From Acetobacteraceae bacterium (GTDB lineage Bacteria; Pseudomonadota; Alphaproteobacteria; Acetobacterales; Acetobacteraceae), in assembly GCA_003133265.1 (NCBI GenBank), contig PKWQ01000096.1, positions 1 through 8,706 on the forward strand: a stretch of 8,706 bases of DNA, given 5' to 3'. The translations under genes and the position numbers were made by a program. The notes beneath the pieces were generated by a model. The model was given only the letters and a program-made list of their open reading frames with translations. It was not told where the DNA came from and did no database searches. How positions within the stretch are numbered: position 1 is the first letter of the stretch; each line of letters begins with the position of its first letter. Of this stretch, positions 1-6,370 are shown in pieces.

Positions 1-214
1 CGTCAATCTGACGGATGGCGGCTTGGCGATCAACGAGCGCTTTCAGGTGCTCGGCGCGGATAAGCGGCCGATCCCCGGATTGTTCGCCGCCGGATCGGCG
101 GGGCAGGGCGGCCTGCTGCTGGAAGGTCACGGCCATCATCTCGGCTGGGCGTTCACCTCCGGACGCTTTGCCGGCCGCAATGCCGCCTATCTCGTTAACA
201 CGCCGGATATCTAG
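1..214 (+). CDS. FAD-dependent oxidoreductase, C-terminal fragment (gene begins before the window)
   Basis: Reading frame 2 is open from the left edge to a TAG at 212-214 and gives about 70 residues. Visible are GGLAINERFQVL, then PIPGLFAAGS, then GQGGLLLEGHGHHLGWAF and a final helix GRFAGRNAAY. This order (GGL segment, strand ending in AAG, glycine-rich stretch, C-terminal helix) is the FAD-binding closing segment of the fumarate reductase / 3-ketosteroid dehydrogenase flavoprotein superfamily. The same order occurs near the end of the next gene (GGLAID, then PRLYAAGS), so the two are tandem relatives. The N-terminal dinucleotide-binding motif lies outside the window, so length and substrate cannot be judged. 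The next gene starts 24 bases downstream on the same strand, which suggests one transcript. Family assignment is good; the substrate is unknown. Confidence 0.8.
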   Translation, partial: VNLTDGGLAINERFQVLGADKRPIPGLFAAGSAGQGGLLLEGHGHHLGWAFTSGRFAGRNAAYLVNTPDI

Positions 215-238
215 CCAACGCGCGGGAACGAAACACCC

Positions 239-1639
239 ATGACGCATGATGTCGATCTTGTCGCGGTCGGCGGCGGTCTCGCCGGGCTTACCGCCGCGCG
301 CCGCGCGTTGGAACTCGGTTTGAATGCACTGGTGCTGGAGGCGGCGGCGGAGGAGAAGCACCTCTCCGCCTCGCGGGTGAACGGCGGCGTGTATCACGTC
401 GGTTTTCGCAGCGTCACCACCGACCCGGAGGAACTGGCGCAGGTGATCGTTCGTATCACCGACGGTTTTGCCACGCCCCCGCTGGCGCGTGCGCTGGCAA
501 CCAATGCGGCGCGCGCGGTCGAGTGGTTGCAGGCGCAGGGAGCCGATTTCACCGCGATGCAGCCCGACGAAGGCTGGAAGGACCGCGTGCTCGCCCCGCT
601 CGGATTCCACGAACAGACGACGATGCGGTGGGAAGGTTTCGGCGCCGACCGCCTGCTGGGGCTGCTGGAAGCAGGGATCGTCCGACAGGGCGGAGCGATC
701 CTGCGCGGTATGCGGATGACAGAGCTGATCATGGAGAACGACGCCTGCCGTGGCGTCGTCGCGGCGGGGCCGTCCGGCGTCACCAGCATCCGCGCGCGTG
801 CCGTCGTGCTGGCTGACGGCGGCTTTCATGGCAACCACGACATGCTCCGCCGCTTCGTCACGCCGCACCCGGAGGTCCTGAAGTTGCGCGGCACGCCATC
901 CGGCAAGGGCGACGGCATCCGGTTGGCCGAACTGGCGGGCGCCAAGCTGGTCGGCATGGAGGCATTCTACGGCCATGTGATGAGCGCCGACAGCCTGCAT
1001 AACGATAATCTCTGCCCGTTCCCGTTTCTGGAGTTCCTCGCCGCTGCCGGGGTGATGGTGAACAGCCGGGCGGAGCGGTTCCTGGACGAGGGCAAAGGCG
1101 GCCATTTCGTGTCCAACGCGATGGCGCGTTACGAGGATGGGGTTGTCAACGTCGTGTTCGACGAGGCGATGTGGCAAGGTGCGGGACGATATTTCTTCTG
1201 TCCGCCGAACCCGAACCTGGTGCGTGCCGGTGGCACGTTGCACCAGGCCGACGATCTCGGAACGCTCGCGCGCCTGGCCGGTCTGCCGGAAGCGGCGCTG
1301 CGCCGCACGGTCGCGGCGCACAATGCGGCGATCCAGAACGGAACGCTCGACAAGCTGACACCGCCGCGTTCTGGGGCCAAGCATCGGCCGGAGCCTTTCG
1401 CCGCGCCGCCGTATTATGCGACGCCGGCGTGTGCGGCGATCACGCACACGATGGGTGGGCTCGCGATCGATGCCGGTGCGCGCGTGCTGCGCGGAGATGG
1501 AACGCCGATTCCGAGGCTTTACGCGGCGGGCTCCAACTGCGGTGGGATCGAGGGCGGCCCGGAGGTCGGCTATATCGGCGGTCTGATCAAAGCGGTGGTG
1601 TTTGGGTTGATTGCGGCTGAAACGAGCGCGGCACGCTGA
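239..1639 (+). CDS. FAD-dependent oxidoreductase (fumarate reductase / ketosteroid dehydrogenase superfamily)
   Basis: A 466-residue flavoprotein, a usual length for stand-alone members. The N-terminal Rossmann motif GGGLAG (residues 11-16) and E34 at the end of the second strand form the ADP-ribose site. GKGDGIRLA (about 222-230) is the conserved segment before the capping domain. AERFLDEG (278-285) matches the region that carries the active-site Arg in soluble fumarate reductases, and HTMGGLAID (403-411) matches the region with the substrate-binding His. LYAAGS (427-432) is the C-terminal FAD segment. The segment after it reads GGIEGGPEVGYIGG and lacks the NRLGG arginine that clamps fumarate, so a plain fumarate reductase is unlikely. 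Ring or side-chain desaturation, or reduction of another substrate, is more plausible. There is no signal peptide, so it is probably cytoplasmic. The ATG at 239 has only a weak GGGAA-type ribosome site. It lies 24 bases after a related flavoprotein gene and 54 bases before the regulator. Confidence 0.85.
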   Translation: MTHDVDLVAVGGGLAGLTAARRALELGLNALVLEAAAEEKHLSASRVNGGVYHVGFRSVTTDPEELAQVIVRITDGFATPPLARALATNAARAVEWLQAQGADFTAMQPDEGWKDRVLAPLGFHEQTTMRWEGFGADRLLGLLEAGIVRQGGAILRGMRMTELIMENDACRGVVAAGPSGVTSIRARAVVLADGGFHGNHDMLRRFVTPHPEVLKLRGTPSGKGDGIRLAELAGAKLVGMEAFYGHVMSADSLHNDNLCPFPFLEFLAAAGVMVNSRAERFLDEGKGGHFVSNAMARYEDGVVNVVFDEAMWQGAGRYFFCPPNPNLVRAGGTLHQADDLGTLARLAGLPEAALRRTVAAHNAAIQNGTLDKLTPPRSGAKHRPEPFAAPPYYATPACAAITHTMGGLAIDAGARVLRGDGTPIPRLYAAGSNCGGIEGGPEVGYIGGLIKAVVFGLIAAETSAAR

Positions 1640-1670
1640 TCGCAATCGCGCTGCTGGTTGACCGCGTATT

Positions 1671-1682
1671 TAGATCGATCTA
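1671..1682. promoter_or_regulatory. Perfect 12-bp palindrome before the LacI-family gene, candidate autoregulatory operator
   Basis: TAGATCGATCTA is its own reverse complement, is centred on CG as LacI-family operators usually are, and ends 11 bases before the ATG at 1694. Binding here would block transcription or translation initiation of the regulator gene. Sites matching 10 of 12 positions occur at 4638-4649 and 6371-6382, both in intergenic DNA of the same locus. The operator role is inferred; only the palindrome and the similar sites are seen directly. Confidence 0.4.
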
Positions 1683-1693
1683 CTACTTTGCCG

Positions 1694-2743
1694 ATGGCAG
1701 GCATACCAAACCCGGCGACGAAGCGCGCGCGCATCGCGGATGTGGCGCTGGAGGCTGGCGTCGCGCGCTCCACTGCTGCTCTCGCGCTGCGCGACAGCCC
1801 GCGTCTGCGTGTGGAAACGCGTCTGGCGGTACAGCAGGCGGCGGAACGTCTCGGTTACGTCTACAACCGTTCGGCCGCACGACTGCGCTCCGGTCGGTCC
1901 TACGTGATCGGCATGCTGGTCTGCGAGATCACCAATCCGTTCTATGCCGAGCTCACCGCGGGCGTACAGGCGGCGCTGGAGAGTGCCGGGTACGCCGTGC
2001 TGCTGGCCAACACGGCGGAATCGCCGGTGCGCCAGCGCCGCATGCTGGAGCGGTTCCGGGAGCAATCCGTGGATGGCATCATCATGATGCCTGCGACCGG
2101 AACGCCGGCCAGCCTGCTCGACGAGCTCGACGAATGGGGCCTACCTTGCGTGACAGTGGTGCGCGGCTTTCGTCGCGGGGCCCATGCCGGGCCGGACAAC
2201 GCGACGGGCACGCGCCTGGCTACCGAACATCTGCTGCGCCTCGGGCATCGCGATATCGCATTTCTCGGCGGTGCCGCCAGGAATTCCGTCTCGTCGGGAC
2301 GTTGGGAAGGCTATGCAAGGGCGATGACCGCGAGCGGGCTGATGCCGTTGCATCTGCCCTGCCGCACCGATATGGGCGAGGCGTCCGACTTTGTCGCTAC
2401 ACTGACTTCGGCCGGGCCGACGGCACTGGTCTGCTTCAACGATTCCGTCGCCTTCGGTGCCAGTCTCGGGCTGCTGCGTGCCGGCCGTCAGCCTGGGCGC
2501 GATGTGGCGTTGACCGGGTTCGACGACATCCGCGAGGCGTCGTCGTGGTTTCCGCCGCTGACCACTGTGCGCGTCGCCGCGGTCGATATCGGCATCGCTG
2601 GCGCGCGAATCCTCCTCGACCGCATCCAAGATCCCAGCGCGCCGGCGCGGCGTGAGACATTGGCCCCCACGCTGATGGTGCGTGCCTCCTGCGGTGCCGG
2701 CCTCAGGCTTCCCGCAGCGCGCCGCAAGGCCAGAACGACATGA
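1694..2743 (+). CDS. LacI-family transcriptional regulator
   Basis: A 349-residue protein, the normal LacI/GalR length. The N-terminal helix-turn-helix spans about residues 14-33 (IADVALEAGVARSTAALALR). The hinge-helix region YNRSAARLRSGRS (58-69) follows, where minor-groove contact is made in this family. The periplasmic-binding-protein-like ligand domain starts at about 71 (IGMLVCEITNPFYAEL) and keeps the family landmarks GPDNATGTRLATEHLLRLGH (166-185), CFNDSVAFGA (247-256) and GFDDI (275-279). The recognition helix STAALAL departs from the common TVSRVLN form, so its operator may differ from textbook sites. ATG 1694 is chosen over an in-frame TTG at 1658, which would add 12 residues unlike the family and would place the palindrome inside the gene. 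No strong ribosome site is visible. It probably controls this locus in response to the imported compound or a metabolite (inference). It converges with the aroE-like gene, with only 13 bases between stop codons. Confidence 0.9.
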   Translation: MAGIPNPATKRARIADVALEAGVARSTAALALRDSPRLRVETRLAVQQAAERLGYVYNRSAARLRSGRSYVIGMLVCEITNPFYAELTAGVQAALESAGYAVLLANTAESPVRQRRMLERFREQSVDGIIMMPATGTPASLLDELDEWGLPCVTVVRGFRRGAHAGPDNATGTRLATEHLLRLGHRDIAFLGGAARNSVSSGRWEGYARAMTASGLMPLHLPCRTDMGEASDFVATLTSAGPTALVCFNDSVAFGASLGLLRAGRQPGRDVALTGFDDIREASSWFPPLTTVRVAAVDIGIAGARILLDRIQDPSAPARRETLAPTLMVRASCGAGLRLPAARRKARTT

Positions 2744-2756
2744 TGATCCATCACCG

Positions 2757-3500
2757 CTAACTTGTTGCCGACTCCCATCCATCGATCCCGAGATAGGATG
2801 CTGCCAGCCGCGCCTGGCCCTCATGCATCAATTGCCCGGTCACAGTGGCGCACCCGAGCGCGCGGGCGGCGGCGACCAGTGCCGTGATCTCCGGGTTCGG
2901 GATCACGTCGGCAACGATCTGCGATGCGACCAGTTCCGCCGGATCTAATGGCAGTGGGTCTCCGGCATGCAATCCCATAGGTGTGGCGTTCACCACGATG
3001 TCGTGACCACGCGGCGAAGGCGGCCCGAAGGAGACCGCGAGAGCGGGAAAGCCGGCCGCCAGCGCGGCCGCGAGCGCATCGGCGCGCCCGGCGGCGCCGC
3101 AGCCGATCTGTAGGATTGCCGCGCCGCGTGGCGGATGGCCGGCTCGCTCCAGTCCGTCGCGGAATCCCTCGCCGTCGAACATGTCGCCCTCCCAGCCGCC
3201 GCTTGCGGTCCGCCGCACCGTGTTGACGCTGCCGGTCACCTTCGCGGTTGGACCGAGCGCGTCGAGCAGCGGCACCACCGCCTGCTTGTGCGGCATGGTG
3301 ATCACTATGCCATCGAGATTGCGCAACCGCGTCAGTCCCGCCCACGCCGCCGGCAGCTCGCCCTGCGCCACTTCGAATGCCACGAACACCGCGTCGTGTC
3401 CTAGCTTGGCGAAGGCGGCGTTGAACAGGGCCGGCGAGCGCAGCGGTGCGACCGGTGCGCCGACGATCGCGAACAGACGGGTGGACCCGGTGACGGTCAT
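2757..3500 (-). CDS. Shikimate dehydrogenase-like protein (AroE family) with shortened cofactor domain
   Basis: A 247-residue protein; E. coli AroE has 272. The N-terminal substrate domain keeps RSP (21-23), TMPHK with the catalytic Lys (K72), SVNTV with N93, and FDGEGF with the catalytic Asp (D109). The usual serine pair near the N terminus (SKSP in E. coli AroE) reads LRSP, so the first serine is lost, and the normal NTDG reads MFDG. The Rossmann loop is IGCGAAGRA (132-140). The stretch between the second strand (ALAVS, 153-157) and DIVVNATPMGL (167-177) is only nine residues, about 24 shorter than in AroE, removing the NRT-type loop that selects NADP. The C-terminal GQLMHEGQA is intact. 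A biosynthetic AroE is unlikely; a catabolic hydroaromatic or polyol-acid dehydrogenase is more plausible, and cofactor use is uncertain. The start overlaps the upstream stop (ATGA), with GGAG eight bases before the ATG. Confidence 0.8.
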   Translation of the reverse strand: MTVTGSTRLFAIVGAPVAPLRSPALFNAAFAKLGHDAVFVAFEVAQGELPAAWAGLTRLRNLDGIVITMPHKQAVVPLLDALGPTAKVTGSVNTVRRTASGGWEGDMFDGEGFRDGLERAGHPPRGAAILQIGCGAAGRADALAAALAAGFPALAVSFGPPSPRGHDIVVNATPMGLHAGDPLPLDPAELVASQIVADVIPNPEITALVAAARALGCATVTGQLMHEGQARLAASYLGIDGWESATS

Positions 3501-4003
3501 GAACGCTGCTCCGAGTCAGCAAGAATCGCCTCGATGAGACGTTGAACCGGTAGTGCTGAAGCTGCGTTATTCGATGGATCTCGATTTTGCTCGATGGCGT
3601 CGAGCATTTCGGTGATCAATGCCCGATGTGGGCCGTGGTCGAAAGCCATCGGATCGGCGCCGCCGCCGCCGCCGTAGGCGCTGCCGTCGACGATTTTCGG
3701 CGGCCCGTCGGTGCCGTACAGCTCCAGCCGGGATGCCACGAGCAGCGCCGAGCCGCGCGTGCCGGCGATCTCGATACGTTCCGGAAAGCCGGGGCGAGCC
3801 ACCGATGTGGCATCGATCACGCCGATTGCGCCGCTGGCGAAGCGCACCGAAGCGGCAACGACGTCTTCCGTGTCGATGGCACGCAGCGTCGAGGTCAATG
3901 CGAAGCCGGTGGCGTCGCGAACCGGGCTCATCAGATGCAGCAGCAGGTCGATGCTGTGGATCGCCTGCGTCAGCAGCACGCCGCCACCATCGCGTGCTTT
4001 CAT
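3497..4003 (-). CDS. Gfo/Idh/MocA-family oxidoreductase, C-terminal fragment of a frame-broken gene
   Basis: 168 codons encode the C-terminal alpha/beta domain of a Gfo/Idh/MocA-type NAD(P)-dependent dehydrogenase, a family acting on sugars, inositols and related polyols. DGGGVLLTQAIHSIDLLLHL (residues 5-24) contains the conserved GGG and the catalytic-region His of the family (QAIHSID). Sheet segments with IGVIDATS and PERIEIAGTRGSALL follow. The ATG overlaps the stop of the N-terminal half (ATGA at 4003-4000). It is probably not a native start: the reading frame continues the interrupted protein exactly. With one base added at the junction the two halves read DEAWKARDGGG and give about 337 residues, a normal family length. 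It has no cofactor-binding domain and would not work alone. Its stop overlaps the start of the aroE-like gene, so these genes were built as one operon. Confidence 0.75.
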   Translation of the reverse strand: MKARDGGGVLLTQAIHSIDLLLHLMSPVRDATGFALTSTLRAIDTEDVVAASVRFASGAIGVIDATSVARPGFPERIEIAGTRGSALLVASRLELYGTDGPPKIVDGSAYGGGGGADPMAFDHGPHRALITEMLDAIEQNRDPSNNAASALPVQRLIEAILADSEQRS

Positions 4004-4509
4004 GCCTCGTCCGGCTGTGCGAAATATGCCGCGTCACGCCACCAGCGGATCGAAGCCGAGGCCGACAGAGGCTCACCCAGCGCGCCGTTGTCCAGTGCCG
4101 CTTTCAATCGCAGCGCGGCCGGGCGGAAGCGATGTTGCAGGCACACGCCGCAGCGCACGCCGGCCGACTTGGCAGTTGCTACCAGCGCCTCGCCGCGCGC
4201 GACGCTCAATTCCAGCGGCTTCTCGATGATCAGATGCTTGCCGGCCGCGATCGCTGCCAACGCCACTGGCAGATGCGCGCCCGGTGGGGTTAGCACCAAC
4301 ACCAGATCGAGCCCCGGCGTTTCGAGCAATGCGTCCTGGGTGACGAATACCGGCGCTTGCCAAGTGGTAGAAAATGTCGCGCGCCGCGCTTCCGACGGCG
4401 CATAGCCGCCGATGATCCGTACCCGGCCGCCACGCTCGAGGTCGCGCAGGGCGCGCATATGCGGTTGCACGGCCATGCCGAGGCCGATCACTCCAACGCC
4501 GATTGCCAA
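4000..4509 (-). CDS. Gfo/Idh/MocA-family oxidoreductase, N-terminal NAD(P)-binding fragment
   Basis: 169 codons encode the Rossmann domain: GVGVIGLGMAVQPHM (residues 4-18) with the GxGxxG-type loop, then DLVLVLTPPGAHLPVA (68-83) and IIEKPL (94-99), the EKP motif whose Lys is catalytic in this family. It then enters the second domain (IRWWRDAAYFAQP) and ends at TGA 4002-4000, just before the GGG/His motif that appears in the next frame. The start chosen is TTG at 4509-4507, because AGGGAGA lies six bases upstream and the Rossmann strand begins at residue 3. A GTG at 4566 would add 19 residues unlike the family. It is the first gene of the minus-strand operon, divergent from the importer genes. 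The break is an apparent one-base deletion. Two coupled polypeptides or a recoded fusion are possible, but no classical slippery heptamer is seen. Confidence 0.75.
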   Translation of the reverse strand: MAIGVGVIGLGMAVQPHMRALRDLERGGRVRIIGGYAPSEARRATFSTTWQAPVFVTQDALLETPGLDLVLVLTPPGAHLPVALAAIAAGKHLIIEKPLELSVARGEALVATAKSAGVRCGVCLQHRFRPAALRLKAALDNGALGEPLSASASIRWWRDAAYFAQPDEA

Positions 4510-4574
4510 TTGGTCTCTCCCTGTCTTGTTCACGGGCTCCGGTTTAAATCGTAGCTTTGGCGGCACGCCACCAC

Positions 4575-4604
4575 TTTACATCCGCGTCGACCGCAGCGTA
4601 TCGT
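4575..4604 (+). promoter_or_regulatory. Candidate sigma-70-type promoter for the importer operon
   Basis: TTTACA at 4575-4580 and TATCGT at 4599-4604 are separated by 18 bases and lie about 90 bases upstream of the binding-protein start. The -35 element is close to consensus; the -10 element is weak. The predicted transcription start falls near 4611, next to the AACCGGTT palindrome. This is by eye only; alphaproteobacterial promoters are poorly conserved. No convincing promoter was picked out for the divergent minus-strand operon. Confidence 0.3.
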
Positions 4605-4611
4605 TGCTACA

Positions 4612-4623
4612 GGAACCGGTTGA
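4612..4623. promoter_or_regulatory. AACCGGTT palindrome, candidate LacI/GalR-class operator in the divergent promoter region
   Basis: The perfect 8-bp palindrome AACCGGTT (4614-4621) fits the AAnCGnTT core common to many LacI/GalR-family operators. It lies just downstream of the candidate promoter, where a bound repressor would block initiation toward the binding-protein gene and could also affect the divergent operon. It does not match the TAGATCGATCTA-type sites, so at most one of the two motifs is likely to be the site of the local regulator. Confidence 0.3.
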
Positions 4624-4637
4624 AACGGACCGACGGT

Positions 4638-4649
4638 TAGAACGATCCA
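4638..4649. promoter_or_regulatory. Site resembling the palindrome before the LacI-family gene
   Basis: TAGAACGATCCA matches TAGATCGATCTA (1671-1682) at 10 of 12 positions. It lies 44 bases upstream of the chosen start of the binding-protein gene, a sensible position for a repressor site. The symmetry is imperfect because one half-site is changed. The regulatory role is inferred from position and similarity. Confidence 0.3.
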
Positions 4650-4693
4650 ACGAATGCTCGGGCTGACTGTCGGACCGATTGAGGGAAATGTCC

Positions 4694-6298
4694 ATGACCG
4701 ACCTGCGGCTTATCCGGCGCGATCTTGCCCGGCTGCTCGGCGTCTCCACGGCCATCATCCCGTTCGCATCGGTGCAGGCGCAAGCGCGGCGCGATACGCT
4801 GGTGATCGGCATCGACATCAGCGATACCATCACGCTCGACCCGGTCCGTCAGGCGCAATATACCCCACCGCTGACGCTTGCGACCTGCTACGAGACCTTG
4901 GTGACGCTCGTGCCTGGGGACTACATCAACCCGAAGCCCGCGCTGGCAACGAAGTGGGAACGCACGCCGTCGGGCAATGGCTGGCGCTTCACCCTGCGCC
5001 CTGGCGTGAAGTTCGCCACCGGCGCGGTGATGACGGCCGAGGACGTGAAGTTCAGCTTTGACCGTTTGATCAATGTCCACGATCAACCGCAGCAATATAT
5101 CAGCTCGGTGGATCGGGTCGAGATCGTCGATCCCCACACGATCGACCTTATCATGAACGAGCCGAAGGCACCGATCCTGTCCATCCTGTGCTGCCCCGGT
5201 TACAGCATCATGGAAAAGGTGGTGCTGTTGCAGCATGGTGGCGTGGCGGGCGTGGAGGCGAAGGACACCGACAAGGCGACCACCTGGCTGAACGGCAACA
5301 GCGCCGGTACCGGGCCATACCATCTGGCGCGCTGGGAGCAGAACAGCCAGATCATGCAGCAGCGCAATCAAAATTACTGGCGCGGCCAGCCGGTCTTCGA
5401 GCGTGTCATCATCAGACACCTCTCCGACAGCGCGGCCCAGTTCCTCGCTGTGCGACGCGGCGATGTGCAGGCCGCGTTCAACCTGATCCCTGAACAGATC
5501 GTCGCGTTGGGTGGCGATGCCAACGTCCGGGTCGACAAATTGCCCAGTCTGGATTTCGTCTATATGGCGCTGACCCAGAACTCGGCGGCTAATCCGGGGC
5601 TGGCGAAGAAGGAGGCGCGTCAAGCCATAGGGTATGCCATCGACTATGATGGCATCCTCGGCAGCTTGTGCGGTGGCGCTGCCACACGGCCGGCCCATTT
5701 TCTGCCGATCGGTGTGAATGGCAGCTCGGAGCAGGTGGCCAAGGAGGTCGGATTCCATCAGGACTTGGACAAGTCTCGAAAGTTGTTGCAGGCGGCGGGG
5801 GTGCCGGATGGGTTCGAGTTCGAGATCGCTTACGGCAACGTCGCGGTGGCCGGCGTGTCCTACCAGGTTCTCGCGCAAAAACTTCAGTCCGATCTTGGCC
5901 GGGTCGGCATTCGCGCCAAGCTCAACCCGATGGATCAGGTGAACCTGCGCACGACCTATACGCAAAAAAAAATGGCAGGCGGCGTCCTCACCTTCTGGAA
6001 TCCTCCGGCGGTGTCGAACGATCTTCGGGCATCGGCCGTGGTGCAACGTGTGGCCAAGCGGGTGGGCTGGACGGCCCCGCCGGAGATGACCGCATTGGTC
6101 AGGCAGGCATCGGAGGAAGAGGATCTTGCCGTGGCCGCCAAGCCGTGGATCGAGTGGCAGCGCCAGGTCGTGGACCAGGCGAATCATTTCATGCCGTTCC
6201 AGCCGACCTACCAGATTGCGGTACGGAACACCCTGAAAAACTTCCCGCTGACAGCCGCAGGATGGCAGCTGGATATCGGCGAGATTACATTGGCCTAG
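4694..6298 (+). CDS. ABC transporter substrate-binding protein, family 5 (peptide/nickel-type)
   Basis: A 534-residue periplasmic solute-binding protein, normal for the DppA/OppA/NikA class. The N terminus MTDLRLIRRDLARLLG followed by a hydrophobic stretch and VQAQA (cleavage likely after residue 31) is a signal peptide; the RRDLARLLG arrangement resembles a twin-arginine signal, though not the full consensus. Family landmarks include PALATKWE, WRFTLRPGVKF with TAEDVKFSFDR, then GTGPYHLARW and the segment ARQAIGYAIDYDGIL. The ATG at 4694 is preferred over ATG 4688 or TTG 4679 because GAGGGA ends about seven bases before it. The ligand cannot be read from sequence; members bind peptides, opines, sugars, metals or plant compounds. 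It is the first gene of the importer operon and is separated from the permease by 128 bases. A run of nine A residues lies within the gene. Confidence 0.9.
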   Translation: MTDLRLIRRDLARLLGVSTAIIPFASVQAQARRDTLVIGIDISDTITLDPVRQAQYTPPLTLATCYETLVTLVPGDYINPKPALATKWERTPSGNGWRFTLRPGVKFATGAVMTAEDVKFSFDRLINVHDQPQQYISSVDRVEIVDPHTIDLIMNEPKAPILSILCCPGYSIMEKVVLLQHGGVAGVEAKDTDKATTWLNGNSAGTGPYHLARWEQNSQIMQQRNQNYWRGQPVFERVIIRHLSDSAAQFLAVRRGDVQAAFNLIPEQIVALGGDANVRVDKLPSLDFVYMALTQNSAANPGLAKKEARQAIGYAIDYDGILGSLCGGAATRPAHFLPIGVNGSSEQVAKEVGFHQDLDKSRKLLQAAGVPDGFEFEIAYGNVAVAGVSYQVLAQKLQSDLGRVGIRAKLNPMDQVNLRTTYTQKKMAGGVLTFWNPPAVSNDLRASAVVQRVAKRVGWTAPPEMTALVRQASEEEDLAVAAKPWIEWQRQVVDQANHFMPFQPTYQIAVRNTLKNFPLTAAGWQLDIGEITLA

Positions 6299-6336
6299 GC
6301 CGGCGAAATATCAGGCAAGGGCGTTGTCGGCCTGGG
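6294..6336 (+). other. Stem-loop at the end of the binding-protein gene
   Basis: CCTAGGCCGGCGA (6294-6306, containing the stop codon) can pair with TTGTCGGCCTGGG (6324-6336) to form a 13-bp stem including three G-U pairs, with a 17-base loop. No U tract follows, so it is not a typical intrinsic terminator. In importer operons such structures after the binding-protein gene often protect its mRNA or reduce read-through, which raises binding protein over permease. This was found by eye. Confidence 0.35.
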
Positions 6337-6370
6337 TGAGCAACAGCCTCATCGGTCGCCCACGCTTGAT

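Noticed and set aside
1658..1693. TTG at 1658 as start of the LacI-family gene
   Set aside because: It would add 12 residues before the family's usual N terminus and has no ribosome site. The ATG at 1694 gives a standard distance to the helix-turn-helix.
2744..2756. Possible bidirectional terminator between the convergent regulator and AroE-like genes
   Set aside because: Only 13 bases separate the stop codons, and no convincing stem with a U tract was seen there or in the adjoining ends.
2141..2824. Antisense open frame of 227 codons over the regulator gene
   Set aside because: Shadow of the LacI-family gene; it has no domain signature and crosses the convergent stop region.
3587..4405. 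Plus-strand open frame of 272 codons over the dehydrogenase
   Set aside because: It spans the frame break on the opposite strand but shows no recognisable domain. The minus-strand pieces carry clear Gfo/Idh/MocA motifs.
4510..4566. GTG at 4566 as start of the Gfo/Idh/MocA gene
   Set aside because: The extension is not family-like, while the TTG at 4509 has AGGGAGA at ideal spacing and starts two residues before the Rossmann strand.
4626..4678. Direct repeat CGGACCGA at 4626-4633 and 4671-4678
   Set aside because: Eight bases, GC-rich, only two copies; too short to separate from chance.
4637..6187. Long antisense open frame of about 516 codons on the minus strand
   Set aside because: It lies entirely over the well-supported binding-protein gene. 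Its translation is rich in His, Arg and Asp with no recognisable domain, as expected for an antisense shadow in GC-rich DNA.
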